64,000 nucleotides of DNA from Nonomuraea sp. NEAU-A123 (GCF_018603905.1 NZ_JAHFZZ010000002.1:434001-498000), one strand, 5' to 3'. Positions 32,315 to 41,562 are shown, counted from the stretch's first letter. Notes: a model not told the origin generated them from the sequence alone. Numbers and translations: made by a program.

Positions 32315-33973
32315 TCAGGTCATGCAGTCCCGGATCGCGGCCTGGGCGGCCTCGCGGAGCCGGGCGTGCACCACGGCGTTCGCCTCCCGGTCCGTACGCA
32401 CCTCCACCAGGCGCGGCCCCTCGCCGCGCAGTGCCTTGGGCAGGTCGGACAGGTCCTCCACCAGCTGGTACGGCGTGCCCGTCGAAGCCGCCACATAGCC
32501 GAGATCAACGCCGTGCGGCGTACCGAAGACCCGCTCGAACGGATCCCTGACCGCGGCCTGCGGCAACAGGGAGAAGATGCCGCCCCCGTCGTTGTTCACC
32601 ACCACGAGGCACAGGTCCGGCCGCGGCTCCCGGGGGCCCAGGACGAGCCCGTTCTGGTCGTGCAGGAACGACAGGTCGCCTATGAGCGCGTACGACGGCC
32701 CGTTGTGCGCCAGCGCCGCCCCCATGGCCGACGACACCAGCCCGTCGATGCCCGAGGCGCCCCGGTTGGCCAGCAGCCGGAGCCCCCGCCGGGGCCGCAT
32801 CGCCTGGTCCAGGTCGCGGATCGGCATCGACGAGCCGCAGAACAGCAGCGCTCCGTTGGGCATCGCGTCCACCAGGTCGCGGGCCAGCCGGGGCTCGCTG
32901 GTGCCCGAGGCGTCGAGCACCTCGTCGATGGCCGTCCTGGCCGCCTGGTCGGCCTGCCGCCAGGCGTGCAGCCACGTGTCGTCACCCGAGGCGACGGGGA
33001 TCTCCACCGCCTGGGCGACCTGCGTGGCCGACCGGGTCGGATCGGGCCAGCGGTCGAGGTCGGTGGCCACCACGATGTGCTCTTCGGCCCGCCCGAGCCA
33101 CGACAGCAGCGGCCGCGACAGTCCGGGCCGGCCGAGCGTGACCACCACGTCGGGCCGGTGGGCGTCGGCGAACTCGGGTGTGCCGAGCAGGTAGTGGTAG
33201 GTGGACACGGCATGGTCGCCGTAGCGCCCGCCGCCGTTCGGCTCCGACACCACCGGCCAGCCGGCCATGCCGGCCGCGGCGACGTAGCGGCGCACGTTCG
33301 CGGCGCCGTCGCCGACCACGAGCACGCCGCGCCTGGTCGGCGGGATGTGCAGGGCGATGGGCGGCGGCGCGACCCGGGCGCGCACCCAGGGGCCGTTGGC
33401 GTCGCCGTCGAGCGACTCGCACCAGGAGGTGTCGCCGTCGGGGATCAGCGGCTCCCTGAACGCCAGGTTCAGGTGCACCGGCCCCGGCGTGGCGGGCCCG
33501 GACGCGCGCTGGTAGGCCCGGCAGGCCAGCGACCGCCAGTAGGCCACCTGCCCTGGCCGGTCCTCGGGCACCCCGACTTCGGCGAACCAGCGCACCGCCG
33601 AGCCGTACAGCTTGATCTGGTCGATCGTCTGGTTGGCGCCGGTGCCGCGCAGCTCGGGCGGGCGGTCGGCGGTGAGCACGAGCAGCGGGACGCCCGACTC
33701 GCTCGCCTCGATGACGGCCGGGTGGAAGTTGGCGGTGGCCGTGCCGGAGGAGCAGATCAGCGCGACCGGCCGCTCGGCCCGCTTGGCCAGCCCGAGCGCT
33801 AGGTAGGAGGCCGAGCGCTCGTCGATGCGCACGTGCAGCCGCACCCGCGACTCGGCGTGCAGCGCCAGGGCCAGGGGGGCCGAGCGCGAGCCGGGCGCGA
33901 CCACGACGTCGGTGAGGCCGCAGCGCACCAGCTCGTCGACCAGGACCGTGGCCAGCGCGGTAGCGGGGTTCAC
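32315..33973 (-). CDS. menD: MenD, SEPHCHC synthase
   Basis: The 552-residue protein is MenD: a thiamine-diphosphate enzyme joining isochorismate and 2-oxoglutarate in menaquinone synthesis. Signatures are VVVAPGSRSAPLALALH near residue 25, the cofactor-activating Glu in IDERSASYLALG near 51, GTGANQTIDQI near 110 and the diphosphate site GDLSFLHDQNG followed by VNNDGGGIFSLLP. The GTG start overlaps the menC stop (GTGA). Length fits the family. With menC and menE it shows the classical o-succinylbenzoate route rather than the futalosine route. Confidence 0.95.
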   Translation of the reverse strand: MNPATALATVLVDELVRCGLTDVVVAPGSRSAPLALALHAESRVRLHVRIDERSASYLALGLAKRAERPVALICSSGTATANFHPAVIEASESGVPLLVLTADRPPELRGTGANQTIDQIKLYGSAVRWFAEVGVPEDRPGQVAYWRSLACRAYQRASGPATPGPVHLNLAFREPLIPDGDTSWCESLDGDANGPWVRARVAPPPIALHIPPTRRGVLVVGDGAANVRRYVAAAGMAGWPVVSEPNGGGRYGDHAVSTYHYLLGTPEFADAHRPDVVVTLGRPGLSRPLLSWLGRAEEHIVVATDLDRWPDPTRSATQVAQAVEIPVASGDDTWLHAWRQADQAARTAIDEVLDASGTSEPRLARDLVDAMPNGALLFCGSSMPIRDLDQAMRPRRGLRLLANRGASGIDGLVSSAMGAALAHNGPSYALIGDLSFLHDQNGLVLGPREPRPDLCLVVVNNDGGGIFSLLPQAAVRDPFERVFGTPHGVDLGYVAASTGTPYQLVEDLSDLPKALRGEGPRLVEVRTDREANAVVHARLREAAQAAIRDCMT

Positions 33974-34914
33974 AGTGACGCCTCCTGCATCCGGCGAAGC
34001 CACGAGGGGGATTCAATCTCAAATGCCGACAAAAGCGCAAAATTCACTGCAGGGCGTCGTACGGCCAGCCGCCCGTCCACGGGCACCAGCGAATCGTCCA
34101 CCACGTCACCCGTCAGCAGCGGCATCGTGCCCAGCCCGCACGCGTACGGCAGCTCCGGCAGCGCGGCGGCCAGCGCGAGTCCCGCCGCCAGCCCCACCGA
34201 GGTCTCCACGGCGCTCGACACCACCGCGGGCAGCCCGCACGCCTCCACCACCCGCAACGCGTTGCGCACCCCGCCGAGCGGCTGCGCCTTCACCACCGCG
34301 ATGTCGGCCGCCTCCGCGGCCTTGACCCGCAGCGGGTCCTCGGCGCGGCGGATCGACTCGTCGGCCGCGATCGGCACGTCGACGGCCCGCCGCACCGCCG
34401 CCAGCTCGTCGAGCGTGGCGCAGGGCTGCTCGGCGTACTCCAGGTCGAAGCGGTCGAGCTCTTTGAGATGGCGTACGGCCTCGCCGACGTCCCAGGCGCC
34501 GTTGGCGTCGACGCGCAGCCTGCCCGCCGGGCCGAGCGCGTCACGCACCGCCTCCACCCTGGCCAGGTCCTCGGCGAACGTCTGGCCCCGCTCGGCCACC
34601 TTGACCTTCGCCGTGGCGCAGCCCGACCCGCGTACCAGCTCGAAGGCCCGCTCGGCGGGCACGGCGGGCACGGTCGCGTTGACGGGCACGCTGTCGCGCA
34701 CCGGCTCCGGCCAGCCCTCGAAGGCGGCCTCGCGGGCGCACGCCAGCCAGCGGGCGCACTCGCGCGGACCGTACTCGGGAAACGGCGAGAACTCACCCCA
34801 ACCGGCCGGACCGTGCAGCAGGACCCCTTCTCTGACGGTCTGCCCCCGGAAACGAGTGCGCATCGCCACCCGGAAAACGACGGGAGCCCGGAAAAGCACG
34901 GGAGAACGCGTCAC
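33970..34914 (-). CDS. menC: MenC, o-succinylbenzoate synthase
   Basis: The enolase-superfamily protein (314 residues from the chosen GTG) has the MenC catalytic set: KVKV with two lysines, DANGAWD, EYAEQP, ADES and VVKAQPLGG, the last lysine on the opposite face of the barrel. It dehydrates SHCHC to o-succinylbenzoate. The start is uncertain: GTG at 34914 has a GGGAGG nearby, while GTG at 34899 and ATG at 34863 are also possible; the family N-terminus begins about the latter two. The upstream extension of the frame is not real. It is coupled to menD. Confidence 0.9.
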   Translation of the reverse strand: MTRSPVLFRAPVVFRVAMRTRFRGQTVREGVLLHGPAGWGEFSPFPEYGPRECARWLACAREAAFEGWPEPVRDSVPVNATVPAVPAERAFELVRGSGCATAKVKVAERGQTFAEDLARVEAVRDALGPAGRLRVDANGAWDVGEAVRHLKELDRFDLEYAEQPCATLDELAAVRRAVDVPIAADESIRRAEDPLRVKAAEAADIAVVKAQPLGGVRNALRVVEACGLPAVVSSAVETSVGLAAGLALAAALPELPYACGLGTMPLLTGDVVDDSLVPVDGRLAVRRPAVNFALLSAFEIESPSWLRRMQEASL

Positions 34915-34962
34915 GACCCTCCCTGCACCGCTATCCGACCTGTCGCCATTAACCTTACGAGC

Positions 34963-36111
34963 ATGTTGAGGAACCCGTCGCATCCGGACCGGCCGTTGCA
35001 CGCCGTGGTAGGGGCTCCTGGGCCCGAGCTGTTCGCAGCGGTTCGTCAGGCTCTGTCCGGCGACGGCCCGGCGATCCTCCCGCTCCCCGCCGCAGGCCCC
35101 GCCGGAAGCGCCGCCGACGCGCTCCGGCCGACCCACGTCAACGGGGTACGGCAGGCCGGCGGCGAGGGCGTGCCGGAGGACGTGGCGGTGGTGATCGCCA
35201 CCAGCGGCAGCACCGGAGCGCCCAAGGGCGTCATGCTGTCGGCCACCGCGTTGCGCACCTCGGCGACCTCCTCGCTGCGGCGCCTGGGGGCGGTCAAGGG
35301 CGAGCGCTGGCTGTGCTGCCTGCCGCCGTCCCACGTGTCGGGCCTCCAGGTGCTGGTCCGCGCCCTGCTCTGCGAGAGCGAGCCGATCATCCACCCGCAC
35401 TTCGACGCCCAAGAGGTGCTCGCCTCGGGCGCCGAACACGTGTCACTGGTGCCGACCCAGCTCCACCGGCTGGTCGAGCTGGACGCCGATCTGTCGGTGT
35501 TCCGCACCATCCTGCTCGGCGGCGCCGCCCCGCGGGCCGGCCTGGTCGCCGAGGCGCGGGCGCTCGGCGCTCGGGTGGTCACGACGTACGGGATGAGCGA
35601 GACGAGCGGCGGCTGCGTGTACGACAGCCGGCCCCTTTACAATGTAGATCTCAAAATCGGCGACGACGGGCGCATCCGCGTCGCCGGCCCGGTGCTGTTC
35701 TCCGGCTACCGCTTCGGCGAGCCCGCCCCCTTCGACGGCGACTGGTACGTCACCTCCGACCTGGGCGAGCTGACCGGAGGCCGGCTGCGCGTGCTGGGCC
35801 GGGCCGACGACGTCATCAACACCGGCGGCGAGAAGGTGGTGGCCGCCTCGGTGGCCGAAGTGCTCGGCGGCCATCCCGAGGTGGCCGACGTGGCCGTGAT
35901 CGGCCGGCCGGACCCCGAATGGGGAGAGATCGTCGTCGCCGTCGTGGTGCCCGCCGACCCCGCGGGCCCGCTCACACTCGACCAGCTCCGCGCCTACGCC
36001 ACCGACCGGCTCCCCGCCTACGCCGCGCCGCGCGAGCTGCGACTGATGTCCCGGTTGCCACTGCTACCGAATGGTAAAACCGATCTCGTAAGCCTTAGGA
36101 CAGGAACCTGA
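34963..36111 (+). CDS. menE: MenE, o-succinylbenzoate-CoA ligase
   Basis: The 382-residue protein is a compact AMP-forming ligase with TSGSTGAPKGVMLS near residue 86, VTTYGMSETSGG near 206, the adenylate Asp in VTSDLGEL and the catalytic Lys in LPNGKTDL near 371. It activates o-succinylbenzoate with CoA. At about 380 residues it is shorter than many ligases but normal for actinobacterial MenE. It is divergent from menC-menD, with 48 bases between chosen starts, giving one regulatory region for the three genes. Confidence 0.92.
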   Translation: MLRNPSHPDRPLHAVVGAPGPELFAAVRQALSGDGPAILPLPAAGPAGSAADALRPTHVNGVRQAGGEGVPEDVAVVIATSGSTGAPKGVMLSATALRTSATSSLRRLGAVKGERWLCCLPPSHVSGLQVLVRALLCESEPIIHPHFDAQEVLASGAEHVSLVPTQLHRLVELDADLSVFRTILLGGAAPRAGLVAEARALGARVVTTYGMSETSGGCVYDSRPLYNVDLKIGDDGRIRVAGPVLFSGYRFGEPAPFDGDWYVTSDLGELTGGRLRVLGRADDVINTGGEKVVAASVAEVLGGHPEVADVAVIGRPDPEWGEIVVAVVVPADPAGPLTLDQLRAYATDRLPAYAAPRELRLMSRLPLLPNGKTDLVSLRTGT

Positions 36112-36154
36112 TGAGTTGCGGGTGCGTCTTATGGATGAGAAGGAGGGAGCCTTC

Positions 36155-36517
36155 ATGGACCAGACCCGCAAGATGTGGGCATCCGCGGCGGTTGTCGGCG
36201 TGATCCTCGTCGGCGGAGCCTCAGTCGCGGCGGCCGCCTCGGCGGGCAGGCTCGAGAGGGTCGGTAAGGAGACCAGAGCGGTGGTGGAAGAGGAGCCGTT
36301 CAGCCGGCCGTCGTCGTCCACCCAGAACTCGGCCGATGAGATACCGGCCGACCGCATCGCCGGGCTGACCGCCGCGCCCGAGCCGAGCGATGGCACCGTG
36401 GTGTCCAAGGAGCTCAACCCGGACCCGGAGAAGGTCATCGAGTATTGGACGGACAAGCGCATGGAAGACGCCCAACCCATGCCCATGCCCGAGGTGACGC
36501 TCACCACCGGAGAGTGA
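36155..36517 (+). CDS. Small membrane-anchored protein after menE
   Basis: The 120-residue protein has one N-terminal hydrophobic segment (about residues 9-30, AAVVGVILVGGASVAAA), which is a signal anchor or signal peptide, followed by a hydrophilic acidic domain ending EVTLTTGE. I do not recognise it. AAGGAGG lies at the correct distance from the ATG. It follows menE by 43 bases and is probably on the same transcript, which ends at the terminator at 36549. Confidence 0.62.
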   Translation: MDQTRKMWASAAVVGVILVGGASVAAAASAGRLERVGKETRAVVEEEPFSRPSSSTQNSADEIPADRIAGLTAAPEPSDGTVVSKELNPDPEKVIEYWTDKRMEDAQPMPMPEVTLTTGE

Positions 36518-36548
36518 CCTCCTCCACGCCTGGGGTGGGTCGCCTTTA

Positions 36549-36569
36549 GGGTGGTCCGCCCCTTTTTTT
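36549..36569 (+). terminator. Intrinsic terminator after the menE unit
   Basis: GGGTG-GTC-CGCCC forms a short stem (one G-U-type pair) followed directly by C and seven T. It lies 31 bases after the small membrane protein gene and before the sigma-factor promoter region. Confidence 0.65.
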
Positions 36570-36578
36570 GTCCCTCCG

Positions 36579-36603
36579 GGAACAAATGGCGCTCAACGGC
36601 GTT
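36579..36603 (+). promoter_or_regulatory. ECF-type promoter motif before the sigma gene
   Basis: GGGAAC ends at 36583 and GTT begins at 36601, a 17-base spacer close to the GGAA(C/T)-N17/18-GTT pattern of sigma-R/sigma-E-like promoters. The sigma gene starts 87 bases later with GGAGGAGG before its ATG. Confidence 0.35.
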
Positions 36604-36689
36604 ATTGATACTGGTGCGCCGAGCGGCCGCAGCCGCCCCACCACAACCTTCGACTGATCGATTCGACTCCGTATGGAGGAGGTGTCCTC

Positions 36690-38033
36690 ATGCCCCGAAC
36701 CGCCGTGGCGACCCCGCCCACGACCCTCGACCAGCTGCTTGACCGAGGGCGAGCTCAGGGTCACCTTTCTCTGGCGGAGCTGCGTGACGCGTTCGCCGAG
36801 GCCGGCATCAGCCCCTCGAGCGGCCGTTCGATATTGCGCGAGCTCACTGAGGCGGGTGTCAGCCTCGCCGCCGAGGATGAGCCGTCCCTCAGCAAGACGG
36901 CCGCGCGCAAGCCGGCCCGCAAGACCACGACCAAGCGGGCGAAGTCTACCGTCTCCAAGGCCGCGGATCCAAAGAAGGACTCCGCCGAGCAGGATGAGGA
37001 CGCTCCCGAGGACCTCCTCCTGAGCCCGGACGCCCTGGCCCCCGACGCCGTGAGCCCGGCCGCCGCAGGCGCGGACGACGCCGACCTGGACGCCGAGACG
37101 ATCGACCTTGACGACAACCAGTCGGTCATGGGCGACTCGGTGCACACCTACCTCAAGTCGATCGGCCGCCGCACGCTGCTCACCGCGGCGCAGGAGGTCG
37201 AGCTGGCCAGGCGGATCGAGGCCGGCCTGTACGCCGAGTACAAGATGGAGACCGCGCCCAGCCTGACCGCCGCCGCCCGCAGCGACCTCGAACTGGTCAT
37301 CGAGGACGGCAAGGCGGCCAAGGACCACATGCTGGAGGCCAACCTCCGGCTGGTCGTCTCGGTCGCCAAGAAGTACACCGACCGCGGCATGTCCCTGCTC
37401 GACGTGGTCCAGGAGGGCAACCTGGGCCTGATCAGGGCCGTGGAGAAGTTCGACTACACCAAGGGCTTCAAGTTCTCCACGTACGCCATGTGGTGGATCA
37501 GGCAGGCCATCCAGCGCGGCTTCGCCGACTCGGCCCGTACGATCCGCCTGCCCGTACACGTCCTGGAGATGCTCTCGAAGCTGTCGCGCATCGAGCGCGA
37601 CATGCACCAGCGGCTGGGCCGCGAGCCCACCCCCGAGGAGCTGGGGATCGAGCTCGACAAGACGCCCGACCAGATCGAGGAACTGCTGCGCACCAGCCGC
37701 CAGCCCATCTCGCTGAACGCGACGATCGGCGAGGACGGCGAGACCACGATCGGCGACCTCATCGAGGACGTCGACTCCCCCGAGGCGTCGGAGATCGTCG
37801 ACCGCCAACTGCTGGGCGACCAGCTACGCGGCGTGCTCGGCAACCTCTCGCCGCGCGAGGCGAAGATCATGGCACTGCGCTTCGGCCTGGTGGACGGCAA
37901 GCCGCACACGCTCGACGAGATCGGCAAGCACCTGGGCCTGACCCGGGAGCGCATCCGGCAACTCGAGAAGGAATCGCTTTCGAAGCTGCGCCACCCGAGC
38001 AACACCCGCCCGTTGCTCGACTGGGCCAGCTGA
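36690..38033 (+). CDS. Sigma-70 family RNA polymerase sigma factor, primary-like
   Basis: The 447-residue protein has an N-terminal region 1.1-like part (residues 1-55), a Lys/Ala and acidic linker (about 70-135), region 1.2 ([15 protein letters not shown]), a full region 2 ([17 protein letters not shown]), region 3 ([20 protein letters not shown]) and region 4 ([20 protein letters not shown]). It is a group 1 or 2 sigma factor that directs RNA polymerase to -10/-35 promoters. The C-terminus TRPLLDWAS differs from the usual LRDYLD of principal sigma factors, so I prefer an alternative primary-like factor. GGAGGAGG precedes the ATG; terminators flank the gene on both sides. Confidence 0.9.
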   Translation: MPRTAVATPPTTLDQLLDRGRAQGHLSLAELRDAFAEAGISPSSGRSILRELTEAGVSLAAEDEPSLSKTAARKPARKTTTKRAKSTVSKAADPKKDSAEQDEDAPEDLLLSPDALAPDAVSPAAAGADDADLDAETIDLDDNQSVMGDSVHTYLKSIGRRTLLTAAQEVELARRIEAGLYAEYKMETAPSLTAAARSDLELVIEDGKAAKDHMLEANLRLVVSVAKKYTDRGMSLLDVVQEGNLGLIRAVEKFDYTKGFKFSTYAMWWIRQAIQRGFADSARTIRLPVHVLEMLSKLSRIERDMHQRLGREPTPEELGIELDKTPDQIEELLRTSRQPISLNATIGEDGETTIGDLIEDVDSPEASEIVDRQLLGDQLRGVLGNLSPREAKIMALRFGLVDGKPHTLDEIGKHLGLTRERIRQLEKESLSKLRHPSNTRPLLDWAS

Positions 38034-38042
38034 TCCGCGACG

Positions 38043-38071
38043 AAGCCCCGGCACTTCACGTGCCGGGGCTT
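38043..38071 (+). terminator. Intrinsic terminator after the sigma gene
   Basis: A perfect 12-bp stem (AAGCCCCGGCAC/GTGCCGGGGCTT) around TTCAC ends in a short T-rich run (TTTGT). It lies 9 bases after the stop codon of the sigma gene. Confidence 0.85.
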
Positions 38072-38102
38072 TGTCATAGCTCCCGCTGAAGCCGCTGAAG
38101 GG

Positions 38103-38501
38103 TCAGCGGGAGGCGGGCACCGCGCGCGGCACGCGCGGGATGCCCCACAGCCGGTTGTCCTCGCGCAGTGTGCGCAGCCGGTCGACCTCGGCGGTCCACA
38201 TGGCCCCATCGGGCGTCGCCTTGGCCTTGCGGCGGGCGATGCGGTCGTCATAGGCCTTGACCCCGAACGTGGCCCGCTGCCCGCTCTCGGCCGCCCGCAG
38301 CGCCTCGCTGAGCGCCTTGTCGAACGCCTGCCCGGCGGCGAGCAACTCGATCTCGTCCGCGACGGCGGCCCGCAGATCGCGCAGCAGCTGCTCGCTCTGC
38401 CGAGCCTTGTCGAGCAACTCGGGGAAGCTCTTGGAGATCTCCAGGTCCGCGTGGTAGCGGACCTCGGCCTCGCGGCTCACCCGCGGCCGGAAAAACGCCA
38501 T
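38103..38501 (-). CDS. Hypothetical helical protein
   Basis: The 132-residue protein is mostly charged and predicted helical, with a heptad-like middle part (LLDKARQSEQLLRDLRAAV, residues 29-47), Arg/Lys-rich segments and no signal or membrane segment. It ends GIPRVPRAVPASR. I do not recognise a family. It converges on the sigma gene's terminator. Codon use is normal. Confidence 0.6.
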   Translation of the reverse strand: MAFFRPRVSREAEVRYHADLEISKSFPELLDKARQSEQLLRDLRAAVADEIELLAAGQAFDKALSEALRAAESGQRATFGVKAYDDRIARRKAKATPDGAMWTAEVDRLRTLREDNRLWGIPRVPRAVPASR

Positions 38502-38592
38502 CGACTCTGCCCCTCATCCCAATCGGCTCGTACAGGCGACCAGGGTACGCCCGTCCGCGACACGCTCCATAATCGGACCCGCGCGGCGCCCT

Positions 38593-38603
38593 TTACATAG
38601 TAA
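38593..38603. promoter_or_regulatory. TTAC-ATA-GTAA palindrome before TetR gene
   Basis: The 11-base inverted repeat lies 10 bases before the TetR ATG at 38614 and is a candidate autoregulatory operator. Confidence 0.4.
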
Positions 38604-38613
38604 GATGATCTCC

Positions 38614-39174
38614 ATGCCCGCTAAGAGACCGCCCGTTCCGCTCTCCCGCGAGCGCATCATCGACGCCGCCCTCCACATCGCCGACTCCCAGGGGCTGCGG
38701 CGCCTGACGATGCGCCGGCTCGGCGACGCCCTGCAGGTGGAGGCGATGGCCATCTACCACCATCTGCCCCGGGGCAAGGAGGCGCTGATGGACGCGCTGG
38801 CCGAGCACGTCACCGCCGTCCACGTCGAGCAGGGCCCCACCTGGCAGGACACCGCCAGGGCGTGGTGCCGGGCCGGTCGTGAGCTGCTGCGCGAGCACCC
38901 CGGCGTCCTGGCGCTCGCGCTGACCAAACCGCCCAAGGGCGGCACGGCGCTGGCCATCAGGGAGCAGACCGAGCAACTCGCCGACGCGGGCCTGGACGGC
39001 GCGCCGGACGCGGTGCGGGCGCTGCGGGCCTTCGTGTTCGGCAGCGTCGCGGTCGAGGTCCAGCAGTCAGGCTGGGCCGACCCCGAGGTCGACGAGTGGA
39101 CCAGGCGCGACGAGCGCGCCGACGTCGACTTCGAGCGCGGCCTCGACGCCTTGCTGCGAGGCTTGCAAAGCTAG
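38614..39174 (+). CDS. TetR/AcrR-family regulator (TetR_C_1-like)
   Basis: The 186-residue protein has a TetR helix-turn-helix (about residues 8-55; TMRRLGDALQVEAMAIYHHL) of the type found in TetR and MphR-like regulators, and a C-terminal domain with FVFGSVAVEVQQSG. The ATG at 38605 is an alternative start. It probably autoregulates through the TTAC-ATA-GTAA site. No efflux pump or enzyme gene is adjacent, so its target is unknown. Confidence 0.82.
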   Translation: MPAKRPPVPLSRERIIDAALHIADSQGLRRLTMRRLGDALQVEAMAIYHHLPRGKEALMDALAEHVTAVHVEQGPTWQDTARAWCRAGRELLREHPGVLALALTKPPKGGTALAIREQTEQLADAGLDGAPDAVRALRAFVFGSVAVEVQQSGWADPEVDEWTRRDERADVDFERGLDALLRGLQS

Positions 39175-39226
39175 TGGGCGTGTCGAGCTTGGACCGTTAT
39201 CCTGTATAAGGCACGCTGTGTCGAAG

Positions 39227-39283
39227 GTCACACTTTCGCATCCTCCTGTAACAGTCCTAACGGACTATGTCCGAACGTGTGAC
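39227..39283 (+). promoter_or_regulatory. Structured leader before the DUF5999 gene
   Basis: GTCACAC (39227) pairs with GTGTGAC (39277), with TCG/CGA continuing the stem, and the loop holds a second hairpin AGTCC-TAAC-GGACT (39253-39266). This nested structure lies about 95 bases upstream of the DUF5999 start and could act as RNA or as operator DNA. Confidence 0.35.
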
Positions 39284-39376
39284 ATACGCCGCACACTTGA
39301 AAGAAAGACAGCACCCACACAGTTCCCGCCCCTACCTGTCCGCGGGAGCCATTCACGAGATATCGGAGGCACGCCG

Positions 39377-39574
39377 ATGTGCCCGCACGACCCGGCCTGT
39401 CCGGCAGCCGAGGCGCCCGACCGCGAGGCCGCACGTACCCTCGCCTGCCACCCCGAGCAGGGGTGGAGCCTTCTCTGCAACGGCGTCGTCCTCTTCGAGG
39501 ACACCGGGGAGCTCCTGCCTGGCGGCACCGCCATCGCTCCGCACCGCCCGGACCCGCTCGTCGGCGCCGCCTGA
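39377..39574 (+). CDS. DUF5999 family small protein
   Basis: The 65-residue protein begins MCPHDPACPAAEAPDREAAR and continues HPEQGWSLLCNGVVLFEDTG, the conserved pattern of the actinobacterial DUF5999 family. Two N-terminal cysteines (C2 and C8) and a third in LLCNG may bind metal. Function is unknown. GGAGG precedes the ATG by eight bases. It stands alone behind a 200-base leader with strong inverted repeats. Confidence 0.8.
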   Translation: MCPHDPACPAAEAPDREAARTLACHPEQGWSLLCNGVVLFEDTGELLPGGTAIAPHRPDPLVGAA

Positions 39575-39642
39575 GCGACCCGCTCGCGCGCAGCGCCCCT
39601 TGAGGCGCGACCCACTCGCGGGGGCCCCCTGAGCCGCGCCGC

Positions 39643-40233
39643 TCACACGTAGCCGGCGATCCACTCGGCGACCACCTCGCCCACCCGGGCGGGGTCCTTT
39701 TTCAGATCGTGCCCCTCGCCCGGCAGCACCACGAGGCGGGCCGCGTCGACGGCGTCGGGCACGCCGAACGGATCCCGGTCCCCGTTGACCACCAGCACGT
39801 CCACGCCCGCCTCGCGCAACTCGCCGGCCCTGGACTTCTCGGGCCTGCCCGGCGGATGCAGCGGGAACGCCAGCGCCACCGCCGCGACCGCGCCGACCGC
39901 CTTGGCCGTACGGCAGGCCACCCTGGCCCCGTTGCTCCGGCCGCCCTGCACCAGCGGCAGCCCCGGCCACCGCGTCCGCAGCTCGCCCAGCACGGCCTCC
40001 CACGCCTCGTCCTGGCGTGCGGCGGAGCCCGGCGCGCGCGCCCCCGCGAGCCGGAACGGCTGCGTCACTCTGGCCACCACGGCCCCCACGCCCAAGGCCG
40101 CGTCGCGCACCGCCAGCAGATCGGGCGCGTCCACTCCCCCGGCTGACCCATGGGTCAGCACCAGCAGCAGCCGGGGCCGCTCCACCTCGTCGAACTCGAC
40201 CAGCGCCGGACCGCGCGGCGTCATGAACCGCAT
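39643..40233 (-). CDS. Alpha/beta hydrolase of the TEX30/KANL3-like family
   Basis: The 196-residue protein has LLVLTHGSAGG near residue 23, the nucleophile elbow GGRSNGARVA near 97, the acid in VNGDRDPFG near 150 and catalytic His in LPGEGHDLKK near 170. This matches the small dienelactone-hydrolase-like TEX30 family. Substrate unknown. Two ATGs (40233 and 40224) are possible. It diverges from the small membrane protein gene at 40315. Confidence 0.8.
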   Translation of the reverse strand: MRFMTPRGPALVEFDEVERPRLLLVLTHGSAGGVDAPDLLAVRDAALGVGAVVARVTQPFRLAGARAPGSAARQDEAWEAVLGELRTRWPGLPLVQGGRSNGARVACRTAKAVGAVAAVALAFPLHPPGRPEKSRAGELREAGVDVLVVNGDRDPFGVPDAVDAARLVVLPGEGHDLKKDPARVGEVVAEWIAGYV

Positions 40234-40314
40234 GTCAGAACCGTACCTGGGGATGAGTTCGCCATAGCTCTCAGGGCTGATGACGGCGTGCCGTGTACCC
40301 GCGATGATGGCCTC

Positions 40315-40662
40315 ATGCCAGAGATGCGCCCCATCCGCGAGGACCTGCAGGCGACGCTGGACGCCCGCCGCGACCTCGGCCCCGAATACGAAGCCGCCCT
40401 GGTCGAGTCGTTCGTGGAGCGGCTCGACGCCACGATCGCGGCGCGGGTGCGCGCCGAGCTCCACGCCCACGGCGCCGGCTCGGGCAGGTCCAAGAACCCT
40501 GGGGCGGCGATGATCCCGATCGCGCTGGGGTCGATGGGCATCGGCATCCCGCTGACGGCCATCGCGGTGCATGAGGGCGGCGGGCTGGGCCTGGCGATCG
40601 CCTGGTTCGCCATCGTCCTGATCAACGTCGCCGCGGCCGCCGCCATCATGCGCCGCGGCTGA
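40315..40662 (+). CDS. Small membrane protein, hypothetical
   Basis: The 115-residue protein has a charged helical N-terminus (about residues 1-55, LVESFVERLDATIAARVRAE) and two C-terminal hydrophobic segments (about 63-82 and 88-110). The N-terminal part resembles DUF1707-less, coiled cytoplasmic heads of actinomycete integral membrane proteins, but I cannot name a family. It is transcribed away from the TEX30-like gene. Confidence 0.58.
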   Translation: MPEMRPIREDLQATLDARRDLGPEYEAALVESFVERLDATIAARVRAELHAHGAGSGRSKNPGAAMIPIALGSMGIGIPLTAIAVHEGGGLGLAIAWFAIVLINVAAAAAIMRRG

Positions 40663-40764
40663 CCACCGCGCCTGCGCCGCGCGGTCCCGGACCGCGGCCG
40701 TCTCGGGGAAGCGCGACCGCGCTTTCGCCGCCGGTAGGGGTCGCGGTCGCAACGCAGCCGCCGG

Positions 40765-41562
40765 TCAGGCGTCGCGGTCGTAACGCAGCCGCACCTCTGC
40801 CGCCAGCGTCTCGTCCGCGTGCTCCAGCCCGTACGTCCAGACGCGGTCCGCGTCGTCGGCGCGGCCACGCAGCGGCAGGGTCCTGGCCAGCAGCTCGATG
40901 GCCAGGCCGCTCGTCGGCGCGTCACCACCGTCCTCCACCGCCCCCGCGAACTCCGCGCAGGCGAGCTCCAGGTGCGCTATGCCGAGCTGCACCCGCAGCC
41001 GGGCCACCTCGTCATCGGGGGCCACCTCGAGGGCCTCCAGCAGCACCTCAGCCGCCTCCCCCGGCTCCCCGCGCTCCAGCAGCAGGTCGGCCAGCTGCTG
41101 CGCGGCGTGCGCGGCCACCTCCGCCTCGGCGACGGCCAGGGCGGCCCGCAGCTCGTCCTCCGCCTCGTCGTAGTCGCCCGCCTCCACGGCCAGCCGGGCC
41201 AGGGCGAGACGCGCCAGCGGGACGTAGGCGGCCGTGCCGACGCCCAGGACGGCCTGCCACGCTCCCCTGGCCTGCTCGGCCCTGCCTTCCCGCTCGAAGC
41301 CCTGCGCGAGGTGACAGGCCGCCTGCGCGGCGAACTCCGGATGCCCGGTGGCCAGCGCGACCCTGGCGGCCGCCCGGGCCGCCTCGTGGTCGCCCCGCTC
41401 GTCGAGCACCACGGCCAGGCCCACGGCGGCCTGCGCCCTGTCGGGCCCGTCGGGGTCGGCGACCAGCTCGGTGAGTATGGCCACCGCGCCGTCGAGGTCA
41501 CCGTCCTCGGCCAGGCGGCGGGCGGTGTCGAGAGGCGGGACCTGCAGCTCTGAGAACGTCAA
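40765..41562 (-). CDS. Tetratricopeptide repeat protein
   Basis: The 265-residue protein is made of about six to seven TPR-like helical pairs from residue 10 to 255, for example LAEDGDLDGAVAILTELVAD and LAVEAGDYDEAEDELRAALA. It has no signal or catalytic domain, so it probably acts as a cytoplasmic scaffold. It is very acidic. It lies alone between convergent units; the partner is not evident. Confidence 0.8.
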   Translation of the reverse strand: MTFSELQVPPLDTARRLAEDGDLDGAVAILTELVADPDGPDRAQAAVGLAVVLDERGDHEAARAAARVALATGHPEFAAQAACHLAQGFEREGRAEQARGAWQAVLGVGTAAYVPLARLALARLAVEAGDYDEAEDELRAALAVAEAEVAAHAAQQLADLLLERGEPGEAAEVLLEALEVAPDDEVARLRVQLGIAHLELACAEFAGAVEDGGDAPTSGLAIELLARTLPLRGRADDADRVWTYGLEHADETLAAEVRLRYDRDA

